A DNA stretch of 40,918 bases from NCBI RefSeq assembly GCF_001424875.1, contig NZ_LMCT01000017.1, positions 113,890-154,807 on the forward strand, given 5' to 3'. A program made the position numbers and the translations under genes. Numbering within the stretch: position 1 is the stretch's first letter; each line of letters begins with the position of its first letter. Positions 15,843 to 25,121 of the stretch are shown in pieces. The notes under the pieces were generated by a model that searched no databases, was not told the DNA's origin, and saw only the letters and a program-made list of their open reading frames with translations. Source of the DNA: Kitasatospora sp. Root107 (lineage in GTDB: Bacteria; Actinomycetota; Actinomycetes; Streptomycetales; Streptomycetaceae).

Positions 15843-16819
15843 TGGTCGTCATGAGCACCGACAGCCCCGCCCCCAAGCACGTCCCGGTGATGCTCCAGCG
15901 CTGCGTCGACGCGCTGGCTCCGGCGATCACCGCCCCCGGTTCGGTGGTGGTGGACGCCACCCTCGGGCTCGGCGGGCACAGCGAGGCGCTGCTCACCCAG
16001 TTCCCCGAGATCCGGCTGGTCGCGGTGGACCGCGACCCGGCCGCGTTGAAGCTCTCCGGTGAGCGGCTGGCCCGGTTCGGCGACCGGGCCACCCTGGTGC
16101 ACGCGGTCTACGACGAGATCCCGCAGGTGCTGGCCGACCTCGGCATCCCGAAGGCGCAGGGCATCCTGTTCGACCTCGGGGTCTCCTCGATGCAGCTGGA
16201 CGAGGCCGACCGGGGCTTCGCGTACGCCCAGGACGCGCCGCTGGACATGCGGATGGACCAGACCCGGGGCCTGAGTGCGGCCGAGGTGCTGAACACCTAC
16301 ACGCACGGCCAGCTGGCCCGGATCCTCAAGGTCTACGGCGAGGAGCGGTTCGCCGGGAAGATCGCCTCGGTGATCCTGCGCGAGCGCGAGAAGGAACCGT
16401 TCACCAACAGCGCGCGTCTGGTCGATCTGGTACGCAACGCCATCCCGGCCGCCACCCGGCGCACCGGCGGCAACCCGGCCAAGCGGACCTTCCAGGCGCT
16501 GCGGATCGAGGTCAACGGCGAGCTGGAGGTGCTGGACCGGGCCATCCCCGGCGCGCTGGACTCGCTCGCACTGGGCGGCCGGATCGTGGTGATGTCCTAC
16601 CAGTCGCTGGAGGACCGCCTGGTGAAGCAGTATTTCGCCGCGGCGGCCACCAACACCGCACCGCACGGCCTGCCGATCATCCCCGAGGAGCACCAGCCCT
16701 GGCTGAAGCTGCTCACCAGGGGTGCCGAGCTGGCCACCGAGCAGGAGATCGAGGAGAACCGGCGCGCCGCGCCCGTACGGCTGCGGGTGGCGGAGAGGAT
16801 CAGGGAGACCCGCGGTTAG
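15842..16819 (+). CDS. rsmH: 16S rRNA (cytosine1402-N4)-methyltransferase
   Basis: Methylates N4 of C1402 in the 16S rRNA decoding centre; it is the usual first gene of dcw clusters (mraW). The 325-residue product has KHVPVMLQRCVDAL, the SAM motif VVVDATLGLGGHSEALL, FDLGVSSMQLDEADRGFAYAQDAPLDMRMD and GGRIVVMSYQSLEDRLVKQYF, covering the whole family. Two in-frame starts are possible, ATG 15842 and ATG 15851; neither has a Shine-Dalgarno sequence. The first overlaps the terminal repeat of the upstream element. No mraZ gene is present upstream. ftsL begins 38 nt downstream. Confidence 0.95.
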   Translation: MVVMSTDSPAPKHVPVMLQRCVDALAPAITAPGSVVVDATLGLGGHSEALLTQFPEIRLVAVDRDPAALKLSGERLARFGDRATLVHAVYDEIPQVLADLGIPKAQGILFDLGVSSMQLDEADRGFAYAQDAPLDMRMDQTRGLSAAEVLNTYTHGQLARILKVYGEERFAGKIASVILREREKEPFTNSARLVDLVRNAIPAATRRTGGNPAKRTFQALRIEVNGELEVLDRAIPGALDSLALGGRIVVMSYQSLEDRLVKQYFAAAATNTAPHGLPIIPEEHQPWLKLLTRGAELATEQEIEENRRAAPVRLRVAERIRETRG

Positions 16820-16857
16820 TCGGACCGGGGGGCGGGGACGGGCGAGGGAGAGACGCG

Positions 16858-17445
16858 GTGCCGGTGGCCGGTGGTGGCCTGACGGGTCGAACACAGCGGG
16901 AGCGCGGTGCGCTCCCCGGCCAGGGCGGCAGGACGAGGATCACGGTACGGCCGGGCCGGGGGTCCTCCCGGGGCCGGACGCCGTTCGCGGTCCTGGTGGT
17001 GGCGCTGCTCTCGGGCGGGCTCTTCGGGCTGCTGATGCTGAACACCGCGCTGAACGAGGGCTCCTTCGAGCTCAGCCGGCTGGAGCGGCAGTCCACCGAG
17101 CTGACCGACCTGCAGCAGACCCTGCAGGCCCAGATCGACCAGCAGTCCGGGCCGGACGCGCTGGAGCGCAGGCTCCGCGAGCTGGGCATGGTGCCCGGCG
17201 GCGACCCGGCGTTCCTGGAGGCCGCCGACGGCTCGGTCAAGGGCAAGCCCGCCGAGGCCAAGGACAGCCCGCCGGTCAAGCGCTCGGGTGAGGAGCTCTG
17301 GCCGCAGCCAGGACCGAGCGCCCAGTCCGCACCGCCCCCCGCACCGCCCGCCGCGCCGAGCGGTGACCCGGGGGTCCAGATCGACCCGGCTCCGCCTGCC
17401 GCTCCGTCAACTCCCGCCCCGCCCGCCGGAGGTACGCCGCGATGA
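16858..17445 (+). CDS. ftsL: FtsL-like cell division protein
   Basis: A 195-residue bitopic membrane protein in the ftsL position of the cluster. It has a basic cytoplasmic start, one transmembrane helix (PFAVLVVALLSGGLFGLLML, about residues 42-61), and a short coiled coil (SRLERQSTELTDLQQTLQAQID, about 73-94) ending in ALERRLRELGMVPG. The tail is long and rich in Pro and Ala, which is unusual for FtsL of other phyla but common in actinomycetes. FtsL joins FtsQ and DivIC in the divisome and helps activate FtsW-FtsI. GTG at 16858 follows GAGGGAGA. Its stop overlaps the ftsI start (ATGA). Confidence 0.88.
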   Translation: MPVAGGGLTGRTQRERGALPGQGGRTRITVRPGRGSSRGRTPFAVLVVALLSGGLFGLLMLNTALNEGSFELSRLERQSTELTDLQQTLQAQIDQQSGPDALERRLRELGMVPGGDPAFLEAADGSVKGKPAEAKDSPPVKRSGEELWPQPGPSAQSAPPPAPPAAPSGDPGVQIDPAPPAAPSTPAPPAGGTPR

Positions 17446-19508
17446 GTACGCCCCGTCAGCCCCCGCGCGGCGGCCCAGGACCGCGCCGGCCCGCCCGCCC
17501 GCAGCCGGGCCGGATCCAGGGCCGGCCCCGCCCGGCCGAGCGGCCGCGCGCCCCGCGCCAGCGCACCGGCGAGCCGGCCCGCCGCCCCGCCCAGCGCCGC
17601 CCTCGCCCCGGCCCGCCGCCGGTGCGCACCATCAAGCTCGGTGACCAGCGCCGCCGGCTGCGGCTGGTCACCGTCGCGCTGGCGCTGGTGTTCTCGGTCT
17701 TCGCGGGCCGCCTGATCCAGCTTCAGCTGCTCGACTCCGACGCGCTGGCCGCCTCCGCCGGGGCCAACAACTACGTGGAGGCCACCCTCTCCGCCGACCG
17801 GGGCTCGATAACGTCCTCCGACGGCGTCGCGCTGGCCACCACGGTGGACGCGTACGACATCACCGCCGACCCCTCGCTGTACCCGGCCGAGAAGTCCAAC
17901 GTGCCGGACGCGCCCGAGCAGGCCGCCGCGCTGCTGGCCCCGATCCTGGACCGGACCAAGGAACAGCTCACCGCCGCACTGCGCACCCCGAAGACCAAGT
18001 GGGTGATGCTGGCGCCCCGGCAGAGCCCGGAGACCAAGAAGCAGATCACCGACCTGAAGGCGACGCTGGCCAAGCAGGCCGACACCGCCGCCTGCCGGGC
18101 CCAGCGCAAGCTGGTCGGCAAGCCCGCCGACCAGGGCGGCCGCCAGTACGTGGACAACGTCTGCGCCAACCCGCTGGCCGGGGTGATCAACCAGGAGAGC
18201 AAGCGCCGGGTCTACCCGGCGGGCGGCCTGGCGGCCAACCTGCTCGGCTACGTGAACGTGGACGGGATCGGCACCGGCGGCCTGGAGAAGCAGTTCCAGG
18301 ACGAGCTCGCGGGCAAGGCGGGCAAGAGCACGTACGCCCAGGTGAACGGCCGGATGGTGCCGACCGCGGGCGGCAGCCAGCAGTCCCCGGTGGAGGGCAC
18401 CGACCTGCGGCTGACCGTCAACCGGGACATCCAGTGGGCGGCCCAGCGGGCGATCACCGACCAGGTGGCCAACGCCGGGGCGGAGAAGGGCTATGTGGTC
18501 GTCCAGGATGTGAAGACCGGTCAGATCCTGGCGATGGCCGCCTCCCCGGGCTTCAACCCGAACGACCTGAGCTCGGCCAAGCCCGAGCAGCTCGGCAACG
18601 CCGCGGTCGGCGACGCCTTCGAGCCCGGCTCGACCGCGAAGCTGATGACCATGGCGGCGGTGCTGGACACCGGTACGGCCGCCTGGGACACCCACGTCAC
18701 GGTGCCCAACACGCTGCAGCGTTCGGACCGGGTCTTCCACGACGACATCGACCACCCGACCTGGTACCTGACCCTGGCCGGGGTGTTGGCCAAGTCCTCC
18801 AACATCGGCACCATCCTGGCGGCCGAGCAGCTCGGCAAGAGCCAGCCGGAGGCCAACAAGGTGCTGGCCGACTACCTCGGCCGGTTCGGCATCGGGAAGC
18901 CGACCGGTCTCGGCTTCCCCGGCGAGACCAAGGGCATCCTGGCGAAGCCGGAGGACTGGAACGGCTCGCAGCAGTTCACCATCCCGTTCGGCCAGGGCCT
19001 GTCGGTGAACGCGCTGCAGGCCGCCTCGGTGTTCTCCACCATCGCCAACGGGGGAGTGCGGGTGACGCCCAGTCTGCTGGCGGGCACCACCGGGCCCGAC
19101 GGCCGGTACCTGCCGGCCGGGCCCGGCCAGGAGACCCGGGTGGTCAAGCCGGAGACCGCGAAGACCCTCACCGAGATGCTGGAGTCGGTGGTCTCGGACG
19201 AGCAGGGCACCGGCGCCAAGGCCAAGATCGAGGGCTACCGGGTGGCCGGGAAGACCGGCACGGCCAACCGGGTGGACCCGAAGACCGGCAAGTACAACGG
19301 CTACACCGCCTCCTTCATCGGCTTCGCGCCGGCCGAGCAGCCCCGGGTCACCGTCTCCTGTGTGATCCAGGACCCGAAGAACGGCCACTTCGGCGGCCAG
19401 CTCTGCGGTCCGGTGTTCAAGCAGGTGATGGAGTTCACCCTGAAGACCCTGCGCGTCGCCCCCAGCGGCAGCGAGGCGCCCAACCTCCCCGTCGACTGGA
19501 AGCCCTGA
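17442..19508 (+). CDS. ftsI: septal peptidoglycan transpeptidase, class B PBP
   Basis: Cross-links peptidoglycan at the division septum outside the membrane. The 688-residue product starts with about 65 Arg/Pro-rich cytoplasmic residues, then one signal-anchor helix (LRLVTVALALVFSVFAGRLIQLQ, about 70-92), the pedestal domain, and the transpeptidase domain. All three active-site motifs are present: S397-TAK400 (acyl-enzyme serine S397), S452-S-N454 and K604-TG606. The ATG at 17442 overlaps the ftsL stop by 4 nt, with GGAGG at 17428-17432. Its stop overlaps the start of murE by one base (TGATG). In streptomycetes FtsI is needed for sporulation septation rather than for growth. Confidence 0.96.
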   Translation: MSTPRQPPRGGPGPRRPARPQPGRIQGRPRPAERPRAPRQRTGEPARRPAQRRPRPGPPPVRTIKLGDQRRRLRLVTVALALVFSVFAGRLIQLQLLDSDALAASAGANNYVEATLSADRGSITSSDGVALATTVDAYDITADPSLYPAEKSNVPDAPEQAAALLAPILDRTKEQLTAALRTPKTKWVMLAPRQSPETKKQITDLKATLAKQADTAACRAQRKLVGKPADQGGRQYVDNVCANPLAGVINQESKRRVYPAGGLAANLLGYVNVDGIGTGGLEKQFQDELAGKAGKSTYAQVNGRMVPTAGGSQQSPVEGTDLRLTVNRDIQWAAQRAITDQVANAGAEKGYVVVQDVKTGQILAMAASPGFNPNDLSSAKPEQLGNAAVGDAFEPGSTAKLMTMAAVLDTGTAAWDTHVTVPNTLQRSDRVFHDDIDHPTWYLTLAGVLAKSSNIGTILAAEQLGKSQPEANKVLADYLGRFGIGKPTGLGFPGETKGILAKPEDWNGSQQFTIPFGQGLSVNALQAASVFSTIANGGVRVTPSLLAGTTGPDGRYLPAGPGQETRVVKPETAKTLTEMLESVVSDEQGTGAKAKIEGYRVAGKTGTANRVDPKTGKYNGYTASFIGFAPAEQPRVTVSCVIQDPKNGHFGGQLCGPVFKQVMEFTLKTLRVAPSGSEAPNLPVDWKP

Positions 19509-21208
19509 TGAACAGCCAGACCCCGTCCCAGCCCGTGCCCGGTGCCAGCTCGCGTGGTGATTCGGGGGAGATTCCGGACGGGTCCGGTGCAGATGCCGGG
19601 TCGGGGGCCGCGTTTGGCTCATCGGGGGGTGTGGCGGATAGCCTTCCGGCCGTGCCGAAATCCGATCAAATCTCCGCGAGCCCGCCCCGGCCCACCGGCG
19701 TGCGCCCCACCCCGCTGGCCGAGGTGGCCCGTCTGCTCGGCCTGCCGCCGGTCGAGGGGGCGCCGGTCAGCGGCGTCACCCACGACTCCAGGGCGGTCCG
19801 GCCGGGCGACGTGTACGTCGCGTTCCCGGGGGCCAACCACCACGGCGCCAAGTTCGCCGCCCAGGCGGTGCGGCAGGGCGCGGTGGCGGTGCTGACCGAC
19901 CCGGAGGGCGCCGCGCAGGCCGCCGACTGCGGCGCCCCGCTGCTGGTGGTGCCGAGCCCGCGGGCCCGGATGGGCGAGCTGGCCGCCGAGGTCTACGGCC
20001 GTCCCAGTGCGGGCCTGCGGATGATCGGTCTGACCGGCACCAACGGGAAGACCACCACCGCGTACCTGGTCGAGGGCGGCCTCAAGGGCGCGGGCCTGAC
20101 CCCCGGGGTGATCGGCACCGTGGAGATGCGGGTCGGCACCGACCGGATCAAGAGCGAGCGGACCACCCCCGAGTCCACCGACCTGCACGCGATCCTCGCG
20201 GTGATGCGCGAGCGCGGCGCCGGGGCCGTGGTGATGGAGGTCTCCAGCCACGCGCTCAGCTACGGCCGGGTGGACGGCGTGCTCTACGACGTCGCGCTGT
20301 TCAACAACCTGACGCCGGAGCACCTGGACTTCCACCCGGACATGGAGGACTACTTCCGGGCCAAGGCCAGGCTGTTCCAGCCCGACAAGGCCAGGCTCGG
20401 CGTGGTCAACCTGGACGACGCGTACGGCCGCCGGCTGGCCGCCGAGGCACCGATCCCGATGACCGGCTTCTCCGCCAAGGGCGACCCGGCCGCGCAGTGG
20501 CGGGCACTGGACGTCCAGCTCGGCCCGCTCGGCTCGACCTTCACCGTGGTCGGACCTGACGGGCAGTCGGCCGAGGCGAGCGTGCCGCTGCCGGGACCGT
20601 TCAACGTGGCCAACGCGCTCGGCGCGCTGACCGCCCTGGCCACCGCCGGGGTGCCGCTGGAGGAGGCGGTGGCCGGGGTGGCCGCCGTCCCCGGTGTGCC
20701 GGGCCGGCTGGAGCGGGTGGACGCCGGGCAGCCGTACGTGGCCGTGGTGGACTACGCGCACAAGCCGGACGCCCTGCAGGCCGTGCTGGAGTCGCTGCGC
20801 GAGGTCACCAAGGGCCGGCTGCACGTGGTGGTCGGCTGTGGCGGCGACCGCGACCCGTACAAGCGCGGACCGATGGGCGCGATCGCCGCCCGGCTGGCCG
20901 ACACCGCCGTGCTGACCAGTGACAACCCGCGCTCCGAGGACGCCCTGGCGATCCTCGCCACCATGCTGAACGGCGCCACCGAGGTGCCGGAGGCCGAGCG
21001 CGGCGAGGTGCTGGTGGTGCCGGACCGGGCCGAGGCGATCGCCGACGCCGTGAAGCACGCGCACGCCGGGGACACCGTGCTGGTCGCGGGCAAGGGCCAT
21101 GAGTTGGGCCAGTACGTCCGGGGTGAGGTCCGCCCCTTCGACGACCGGCAGGTACTGCGCGAGGCCATCGAGCACCGTGCCGGCCGAGGAGTAGTGGAGC
21201 AGCCGTGA
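19508..21208 (+). CDS. murE: UDP-MurNAc-tripeptide synthetase (DAP-adding)
   Basis: Adds diaminopimelate to UDP-MurNAc-L-Ala-D-Glu in the cytoplasm. The substrate domain has VSGVTHDSRAVRPGDVYVAF, the ATP loop is GLTGTNGKTTTAYLVEGG, the central motif is MEVSSHALSYGRVDG, and DNPRSED in the C-terminal domain is the hallmark of enzymes that take DAP rather than lysine. From ATG 19508, which overlaps the ftsI stop (TGATG), the product is 566 residues with a disordered Gly/Ser-rich extension. An inner GTG at 19652 would give 518 residues, closer to the core family, and a -10-like TAGCCT sits 7 nt before it. The start is therefore uncertain. The stop overlaps murF by 4 nt. Confidence 0.94.
   Translation: MNSQTPSQPVPGASSRGDSGEIPDGSGADAGSGAAFGSSGGVADSLPAVPKSDQISASPPRPTGVRPTPLAEVARLLGLPPVEGAPVSGVTHDSRAVRPGDVYVAFPGANHHGAKFAAQAVRQGAVAVLTDPEGAAQAADCGAPLLVVPSPRARMGELAAEVYGRPSAGLRMIGLTGTNGKTTTAYLVEGGLKGAGLTPGVIGTVEMRVGTDRIKSERTTPESTDLHAILAVMRERGAGAVVMEVSSHALSYGRVDGVLYDVALFNNLTPEHLDFHPDMEDYFRAKARLFQPDKARLGVVNLDDAYGRRLAAEAPIPMTGFSAKGDPAAQWRALDVQLGPLGSTFTVVGPDGQSAEASVPLPGPFNVANALGALTALATAGVPLEEAVAGVAAVPGVPGRLERVDAGQPYVAVVDYAHKPDALQAVLESLREVTKGRLHVVVGCGGDRDPYKRGPMGAIAARLADTAVLTSDNPRSEDALAILATMLNGATEVPEAERGEVLVVPDRAEAIADAVKHAHAGDTVLVAGKGHELGQYVRGEVRPFDDRQVLREAIEHRAGRGVVEQP
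19614..19644 (+). promoter_or_regulatory. possible internal leaderless promoter within murE N-terminus
   Basis: TTGGCT (19614-19619) and TAGCCT (19639-19644) are spaced 19 nt apart, 7 nt before an in-frame GTG at 19652. This geometry matches leaderless streptomycete genes and could give a shorter MurE independent of ftsI transcription. Confidence 0.3.
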
Positions 21209-22605
21209 TCGCACTGACCCTTGCCGAGGTGGCCGAGGCCGTCGGCGGCACCCTGCACAACGCCGACCCGGCCGCGCTGGTCACCGGCTCGGTGGAGCAC
21301 GACTCCCGCAAGCTCACCGAGGGGAGCCTGTTCGTCGCGATCGTCGGCGAGCGGGTGGACGGGCACGACTACGCCGAGCAGGCCGTCGCGGCCGGTTCGG
21401 TCGCGGTGCTGGCGACCCGTCAGCTGGACGTGCCCACCGTGCTGGTGGACGACGTGCAGCTGGCGCTGGGCCGGCTGGCCCGGGCCGTGGTCCAGCGGGC
21501 CGACGCCGAGGTGGTGGCGCTCACCGGCTCGGCCGGCAAGACCAGCACCAAGGACCTGATCGCCCAACTGCTGGCCCGCCGGGGCGAGACGGTCTTCCCG
21601 CCCGGCTCGATGAACAACGAGATCGGCCACCCGATGACCGCGCTGCGGGTCGAGCCGACCACGAAGCACCTGGTGCTGGAGATGGGCGCCCGGCACAAGG
21701 GCGACATCGACTACCTGACCGCGATCACCCCGCCCACCGTCGGCGTGGTGCTCAACATCGGCACCGCGCACCTCGGCGAGTTCGGCTCCAAGGCCGGGAT
21801 CGCCGAGGCCAAGGGCGAGTTGGTGGAGGCGCTGACCAGCGACGGGATCGCGATCCTGAACGCCGACGACCCGCTGGTGCGGGCGATGGCCTCCCGCACC
21901 AAGGCCCGGGTGCTGTACTTCGGCGAGAGCCCGAACGCCGACGTGCGGGCCACCGGAGTTCGCCTGGACGACGCCGGACGGCCACAGTTCACTCTCACCA
22001 CCCCGGCCGGTTCCGCACCGGTACGGCTGCGCCTGTACGGTGAGCACCACGTTTCGAACGCCCTCGCCGCCGCTGCGGTGGCGGTGGCGCTCGGTATGTC
22101 CGTCGATGACACCGCCGCCGCGCTCGGCGAGGCGGAAGCGCTGTCCCGCTGGCGCATGGAGGTCGTCGAACGGGCCGACGGTGTCACCGTGGTCAACGAC
22201 GCCTACAACGCGAACCCGGAGTCCATGCGGGCCGCGCTGCGGGCGCTGGTGTCGATGGGAGGCCGGGGCCCGGAGCGCCGCCGCACCTTCGCGGTGCTCG
22301 GTGAGATGCGGGAGCTCGGCGAGGACAGCCTCACCGAGCACGACGCCATCGGGCGGCTCGCGGTCCGACTGGACGTCACCAGGCTGGTGGCGGTCGGTGG
22401 ACGCGACGCGGCCTGTATGGAACTGGGCGCGAGGAACGAAGGTTCGTGGGGTGAGGAGTCGGTGCTGGTGTCCGACGCGGACGCGGCGGTCGAGCTGCTG
22501 CGGGGTCAGCTGCGGCCAGGGGACGTGGTGTTGGTGAAGGCGTCCCGTTCGGTGGGTCTGGAGCGGGTGGCCGAAGCCCTGCTGGCTGATGGAGCCGCGA
22601 AGTGA
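21205..22605 (+). CDS. murF: UDP-MurNAc-tripeptide--D-Ala-D-Ala ligase
   Basis: Completes the UDP-MurNAc-pentapeptide by adding D-Ala-D-Ala. The 466-residue product has the Mur ligase three-domain layout: substrate domain with VEHDSRKLTEGSLFVAIVGE, ATP loop VALTGSAGKTSTKDL, EMGARHKGDIDYLTAITPP, HHVSNALAAAAVAVALG, and C-terminal VVNDAYNANPESMRAAL typical of MurF. GTG at 21205 overlaps the murE stop (GTGA), and GGAG at 21196-21199 gives a short but usable ribosome binding site. Its own stop overlaps the mraY start in the same way. The matching ddl gene is not in this window. Confidence 0.96.
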   Translation: MIALTLAEVAEAVGGTLHNADPAALVTGSVEHDSRKLTEGSLFVAIVGERVDGHDYAEQAVAAGSVAVLATRQLDVPTVLVDDVQLALGRLARAVVQRADAEVVALTGSAGKTSTKDLIAQLLARRGETVFPPGSMNNEIGHPMTALRVEPTTKHLVLEMGARHKGDIDYLTAITPPTVGVVLNIGTAHLGEFGSKAGIAEAKGELVEALTSDGIAILNADDPLVRAMASRTKARVLYFGESPNADVRATGVRLDDAGRPQFTLTTPAGSAPVRLRLYGEHHVSNALAAAAVAVALGMSVDDTAAALGEAEALSRWRMEVVERADGVTVVNDAYNANPESMRAALRALVSMGGRGPERRRTFAVLGEMRELGEDSLTEHDAIGRLAVRLDVTRLVAVGGRDAACMELGARNEGSWGEESVLVSDADAAVELLRGQLRPGDVVLVKASRSVGLERVAEALLADGAAK

Positions 22606-23663
22606 AGCAGATTCTCTTCTCCGGGATGATCGGGCTGGTGCTCACGCTGCTCGGCACCCCGGCGCTGATCCGGCTGTTGGCCAAGCACGGCTACGGCCAG
22701 ATGATCCGCGACGACGGCCCCAAGGCGCACGCCAGCAAGCGCGGTACGCCCACCATGGGTGGCATCGCCTTCATCCTGGCCACCCTGATCGCCTATGCGG
22801 CGACCAAGGTGATAACAGGTGAGAAGCCCACCGCCTCAGGTCTGTTGGTGCTCTTCCTGACCACCGGCCTCGGCCTGGTCGGCTTCCTGGACGACTACAT
22901 CAAGGTGGTCAAGCAGCGGTCGCTCGGCCTGCGGGCCAAGGCCAAGCTGCTCGGCCAGTCGCTGGTCGGCCTGACCTTCGCGATCCTGTCGCTCCAGTTC
23001 AAGGACGAGGCCGGGCGCACCCCGGCCTCCACCAGCCTCTCCTTCGTCCAGGACTTCAGCTGGTCGATCGGCCCGGTGCTGTTCGTGATCTGGGCGTACT
23101 TCATGATCGCCGCGATGTCGAACGGCGTGAACCTCACCGACGGCCTGGACGGCCTGGCCACCGGCGCCTCGGTGATGGTCTTCGGCGCCTACGTCTTCAT
23201 CGGCGTCTGGCAGTACGGCCAGACCTGCGCGGTCCAGGTCACCGCCACCGCCAGCTGCTACGACGTCCGTGATCCGCTGGACCTGGCGGTGGTCGCCTCG
23301 GCGCTGATGGGCTCCTGCTTCGGCTTCCTGTGGTGGAACACCTCGCCCGCCAAGATCTTCATGGGCGACACCGGATCGCTCGCGCTCGGCGGCGCCCTGG
23401 CCGGCCTGGCGATCTGCTCGCAGACCGAGCTGCTGCTCGCGCTGCTCGGCGGTCTGTTCGTGATCATCACCCTGTCGGTGGTCATCCAGGTCGGCTCGTT
23501 CCGGATGACCGGCAAGCGGGTCTTCAAGATGGCGCCACTGCAGCACCACTTCGAGCTCAAGGGCTGGAGCGAAGTGCTGATCGTGGTCCGGTTCTGGATC
23601 ATCCAGGGCCTGTGCGTCGCGGTCGGCCTCGGCCTGTTCTACGCGGGCTGGGTGACCGGGTGA
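22602..23663 (+). CDS. mraY: phospho-MurNAc-pentapeptide translocase
   Basis: Transfers phospho-MurNAc-pentapeptide to undecaprenyl phosphate at the inner face of the membrane, making lipid I. The 353-residue product has about ten transmembrane helices. Family motifs are DDGPKAHASKRGTPTMGG (residues 37-54), FLDDYIKVVKQRSLGL, the catalytic NLTDGLDGLATG and FMGDTGSLALGG, and PLQHHFELKGWSE near the end. GTG at 22602 overlaps the murF stop (GTGA). The stop overlaps the murD GTG. The length is typical of actinobacteria. Confidence 0.97.
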   Translation: MKQILFSGMIGLVLTLLGTPALIRLLAKHGYGQMIRDDGPKAHASKRGTPTMGGIAFILATLIAYAATKVITGEKPTASGLLVLFLTTGLGLVGFLDDYIKVVKQRSLGLRAKAKLLGQSLVGLTFAILSLQFKDEAGRTPASTSLSFVQDFSWSIGPVLFVIWAYFMIAAMSNGVNLTDGLDGLATGASVMVFGAYVFIGVWQYGQTCAVQVTATASCYDVRDPLDLAVVASALMGSCFGFLWWNTSPAKIFMGDTGSLALGGALAGLAICSQTELLLALLGGLFVIITLSVVIQVGSFRMTGKRVFKMAPLQHHFELKGWSEVLIVVRFWIIQGLCVAVGLGLFYAGWVTG

Positions 23664-25078
23664 CCTCCGTCGACTTCAAGGATCTTCCGGTCGTCGTCGC
23701 CGGTCTCGGCATCTCCGGCATCTCGGCCGCCCGGGTGCTCCGTGACCTCGGCGCGCTGGTCACCGTGGTGGACGGCGGCGACGGCGAGGGCCTGCGGGCC
23801 CGGGCCGCCGAACTGGACGGCGTGACCGTCCGGCTCGGCGACGGCGCCACCCTGCCCGAGGGCACCCGACTGATCGTCACCTCGCCCGGCTGGCCGCCGA
23901 ACAGCGCGCTGTTCCTGGCCGCCGAGCAGGCCGGGGTGCCGGTCTGGGGCGACGTCGAACTCGCCTGGCAGCTGCGCAAGCCGCTGCCGGAGACCGGCGA
24001 ACCCGCCCCCTGGCTGGCCGTCACCGGCACCAACGGCAAGACCACCACCGTCCAGATGCTGGCCTCGATCCTGACCGCGGCCGGCAAGCGCACCGCCGCC
24101 GTCGGCAACGTCGGCGTCTCGGTGCTGGACGCGGTGCTCGCCGAGCAGCCCTACGACGTGCTCGCGGTCGAGCTGTCCAGCTACCAGCTGCACTGGGCGC
24201 CCTCGCTGCGCCCGCACTCGGCCGCCGTGCTGAACCTGGCGCCGGACCACCTGGACTGGCACGGCTCGATGGCGGCGTACGCCGCCGACAAGGGCCGGAT
24301 CTACCAGGGCAACCAGGTGGCCTGCGTGTACAACCTGGCCGACCCGGCCACCGAGGAACTGGTGATCGAGGCCGACGTCGAGGAGGGCTGCCGGGCGATC
24401 GGCTTCGGCCTCGGCGCCCCCGGCCTGTCCCAGTTCGGCGTGGTGGACGGCCTGTTGGTGGACCGCGCGTTCGTCCCGGACCGGCAGCAGAACGCCGCCG
24501 AGATCGGCGCGGTCGAGGACGTCAACCCGCCCGCCCCGCACAACATCGCCAACGCCCTGGCGGCGGCGGCGCTGGCCCGGGCGTACGGGGTGGACACCAA
24601 GGCCGTCCGGGAGGGCCTGCGGGCCTTCCGTCCGGACGCGCACCGGATCTCCGAGGTCGCGGTGGTCGGCGAGGTCACGTACATCGACGACTCCAAGGCC
24701 ACCAACACCCATGCGGCGGCGGCCTCGTTGGCCGCGTACGAGCCGGTCGTCTGGATCGCCGGCGGCCTGGCCAAGGGCGCGACCTTCGACGAGCTGGTGC
24801 AGGGCGCGGCGTCGCGGCTGCGGGCCGCCGTGCTGATCGGCGCCGACCGGGAGCTGATCCGGGAGGCACTGGCGCGACACGCGCCGGATGTTCCGGTGAT
24901 CGAGGCCGCCCAGGGTGAGACTGGCGCGGTGGCGATGGCCGAGGTGGTCCGCGCGGCCGCCGGACTCGCCCGACCGGGTGACACGGTCCTGCTGGCGCCG
25001 GCCTGTGCCTCGATGGACATGTTCGTCAACTACGGCCAGCGCGGCGACTTCTTCGCCGAGGCGGTCCGGGCGCTCTGA
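23660..25078 (+). CDS. murD: UDP-MurNAc-L-alanine--D-glutamate ligase
   Basis: Adds D-glutamate to UDP-MurNAc-L-Ala. The 472-residue product begins with the Rossmann-like VVVAGLGISGISAARVLRDLGALVTVVDGGD. It has the ATP loop LAVTGTNGKTTTVQML, the VELSSYQLHW motif typical of MurD, LNLAPDHLDWHGSM, HNIANALAAAALARAYG, and YIDDSKATNTHAAAASL with a final LLAPACASMDMFVNYGQRGDFF. GTG at 23660 overlaps the mraY stop by 4 nt. ftsW follows after 43 nt, the first real spacer since ftsL. MurC, which makes the MurD substrate, is not encoded here, as usual for streptomycetes. Confidence 0.96.
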   Translation: MTSVDFKDLPVVVAGLGISGISAARVLRDLGALVTVVDGGDGEGLRARAAELDGVTVRLGDGATLPEGTRLIVTSPGWPPNSALFLAAEQAGVPVWGDVELAWQLRKPLPETGEPAPWLAVTGTNGKTTTVQMLASILTAAGKRTAAVGNVGVSVLDAVLAEQPYDVLAVELSSYQLHWAPSLRPHSAAVLNLAPDHLDWHGSMAAYAADKGRIYQGNQVACVYNLADPATEELVIEADVEEGCRAIGFGLGAPGLSQFGVVDGLLVDRAFVPDRQQNAAEIGAVEDVNPPAPHNIANALAAAALARAYGVDTKAVREGLRAFRPDAHRISEVAVVGEVTYIDDSKATNTHAAAASLAAYEPVVWIAGGLAKGATFDELVQGAASRLRAAVLIGADRELIREALARHAPDVPVIEAAQGETGAVAMAEVVRAAAGLARPGDTVLLAPACASMDMFVNYGQRGDFFAEAVRAL

Positions 25079-25121
25079 GCGGGGCCCAAGGGGTTAGGTA
25101 CGACTACGGGGGAGCTGTCTG

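Noticed and set aside
16800..19622. 940-codon open frame on the minus strand
   Set aside because: Shadow of ftsL-ftsI, whose motifs are complete on the plus strand; the minus translation shows no domain.
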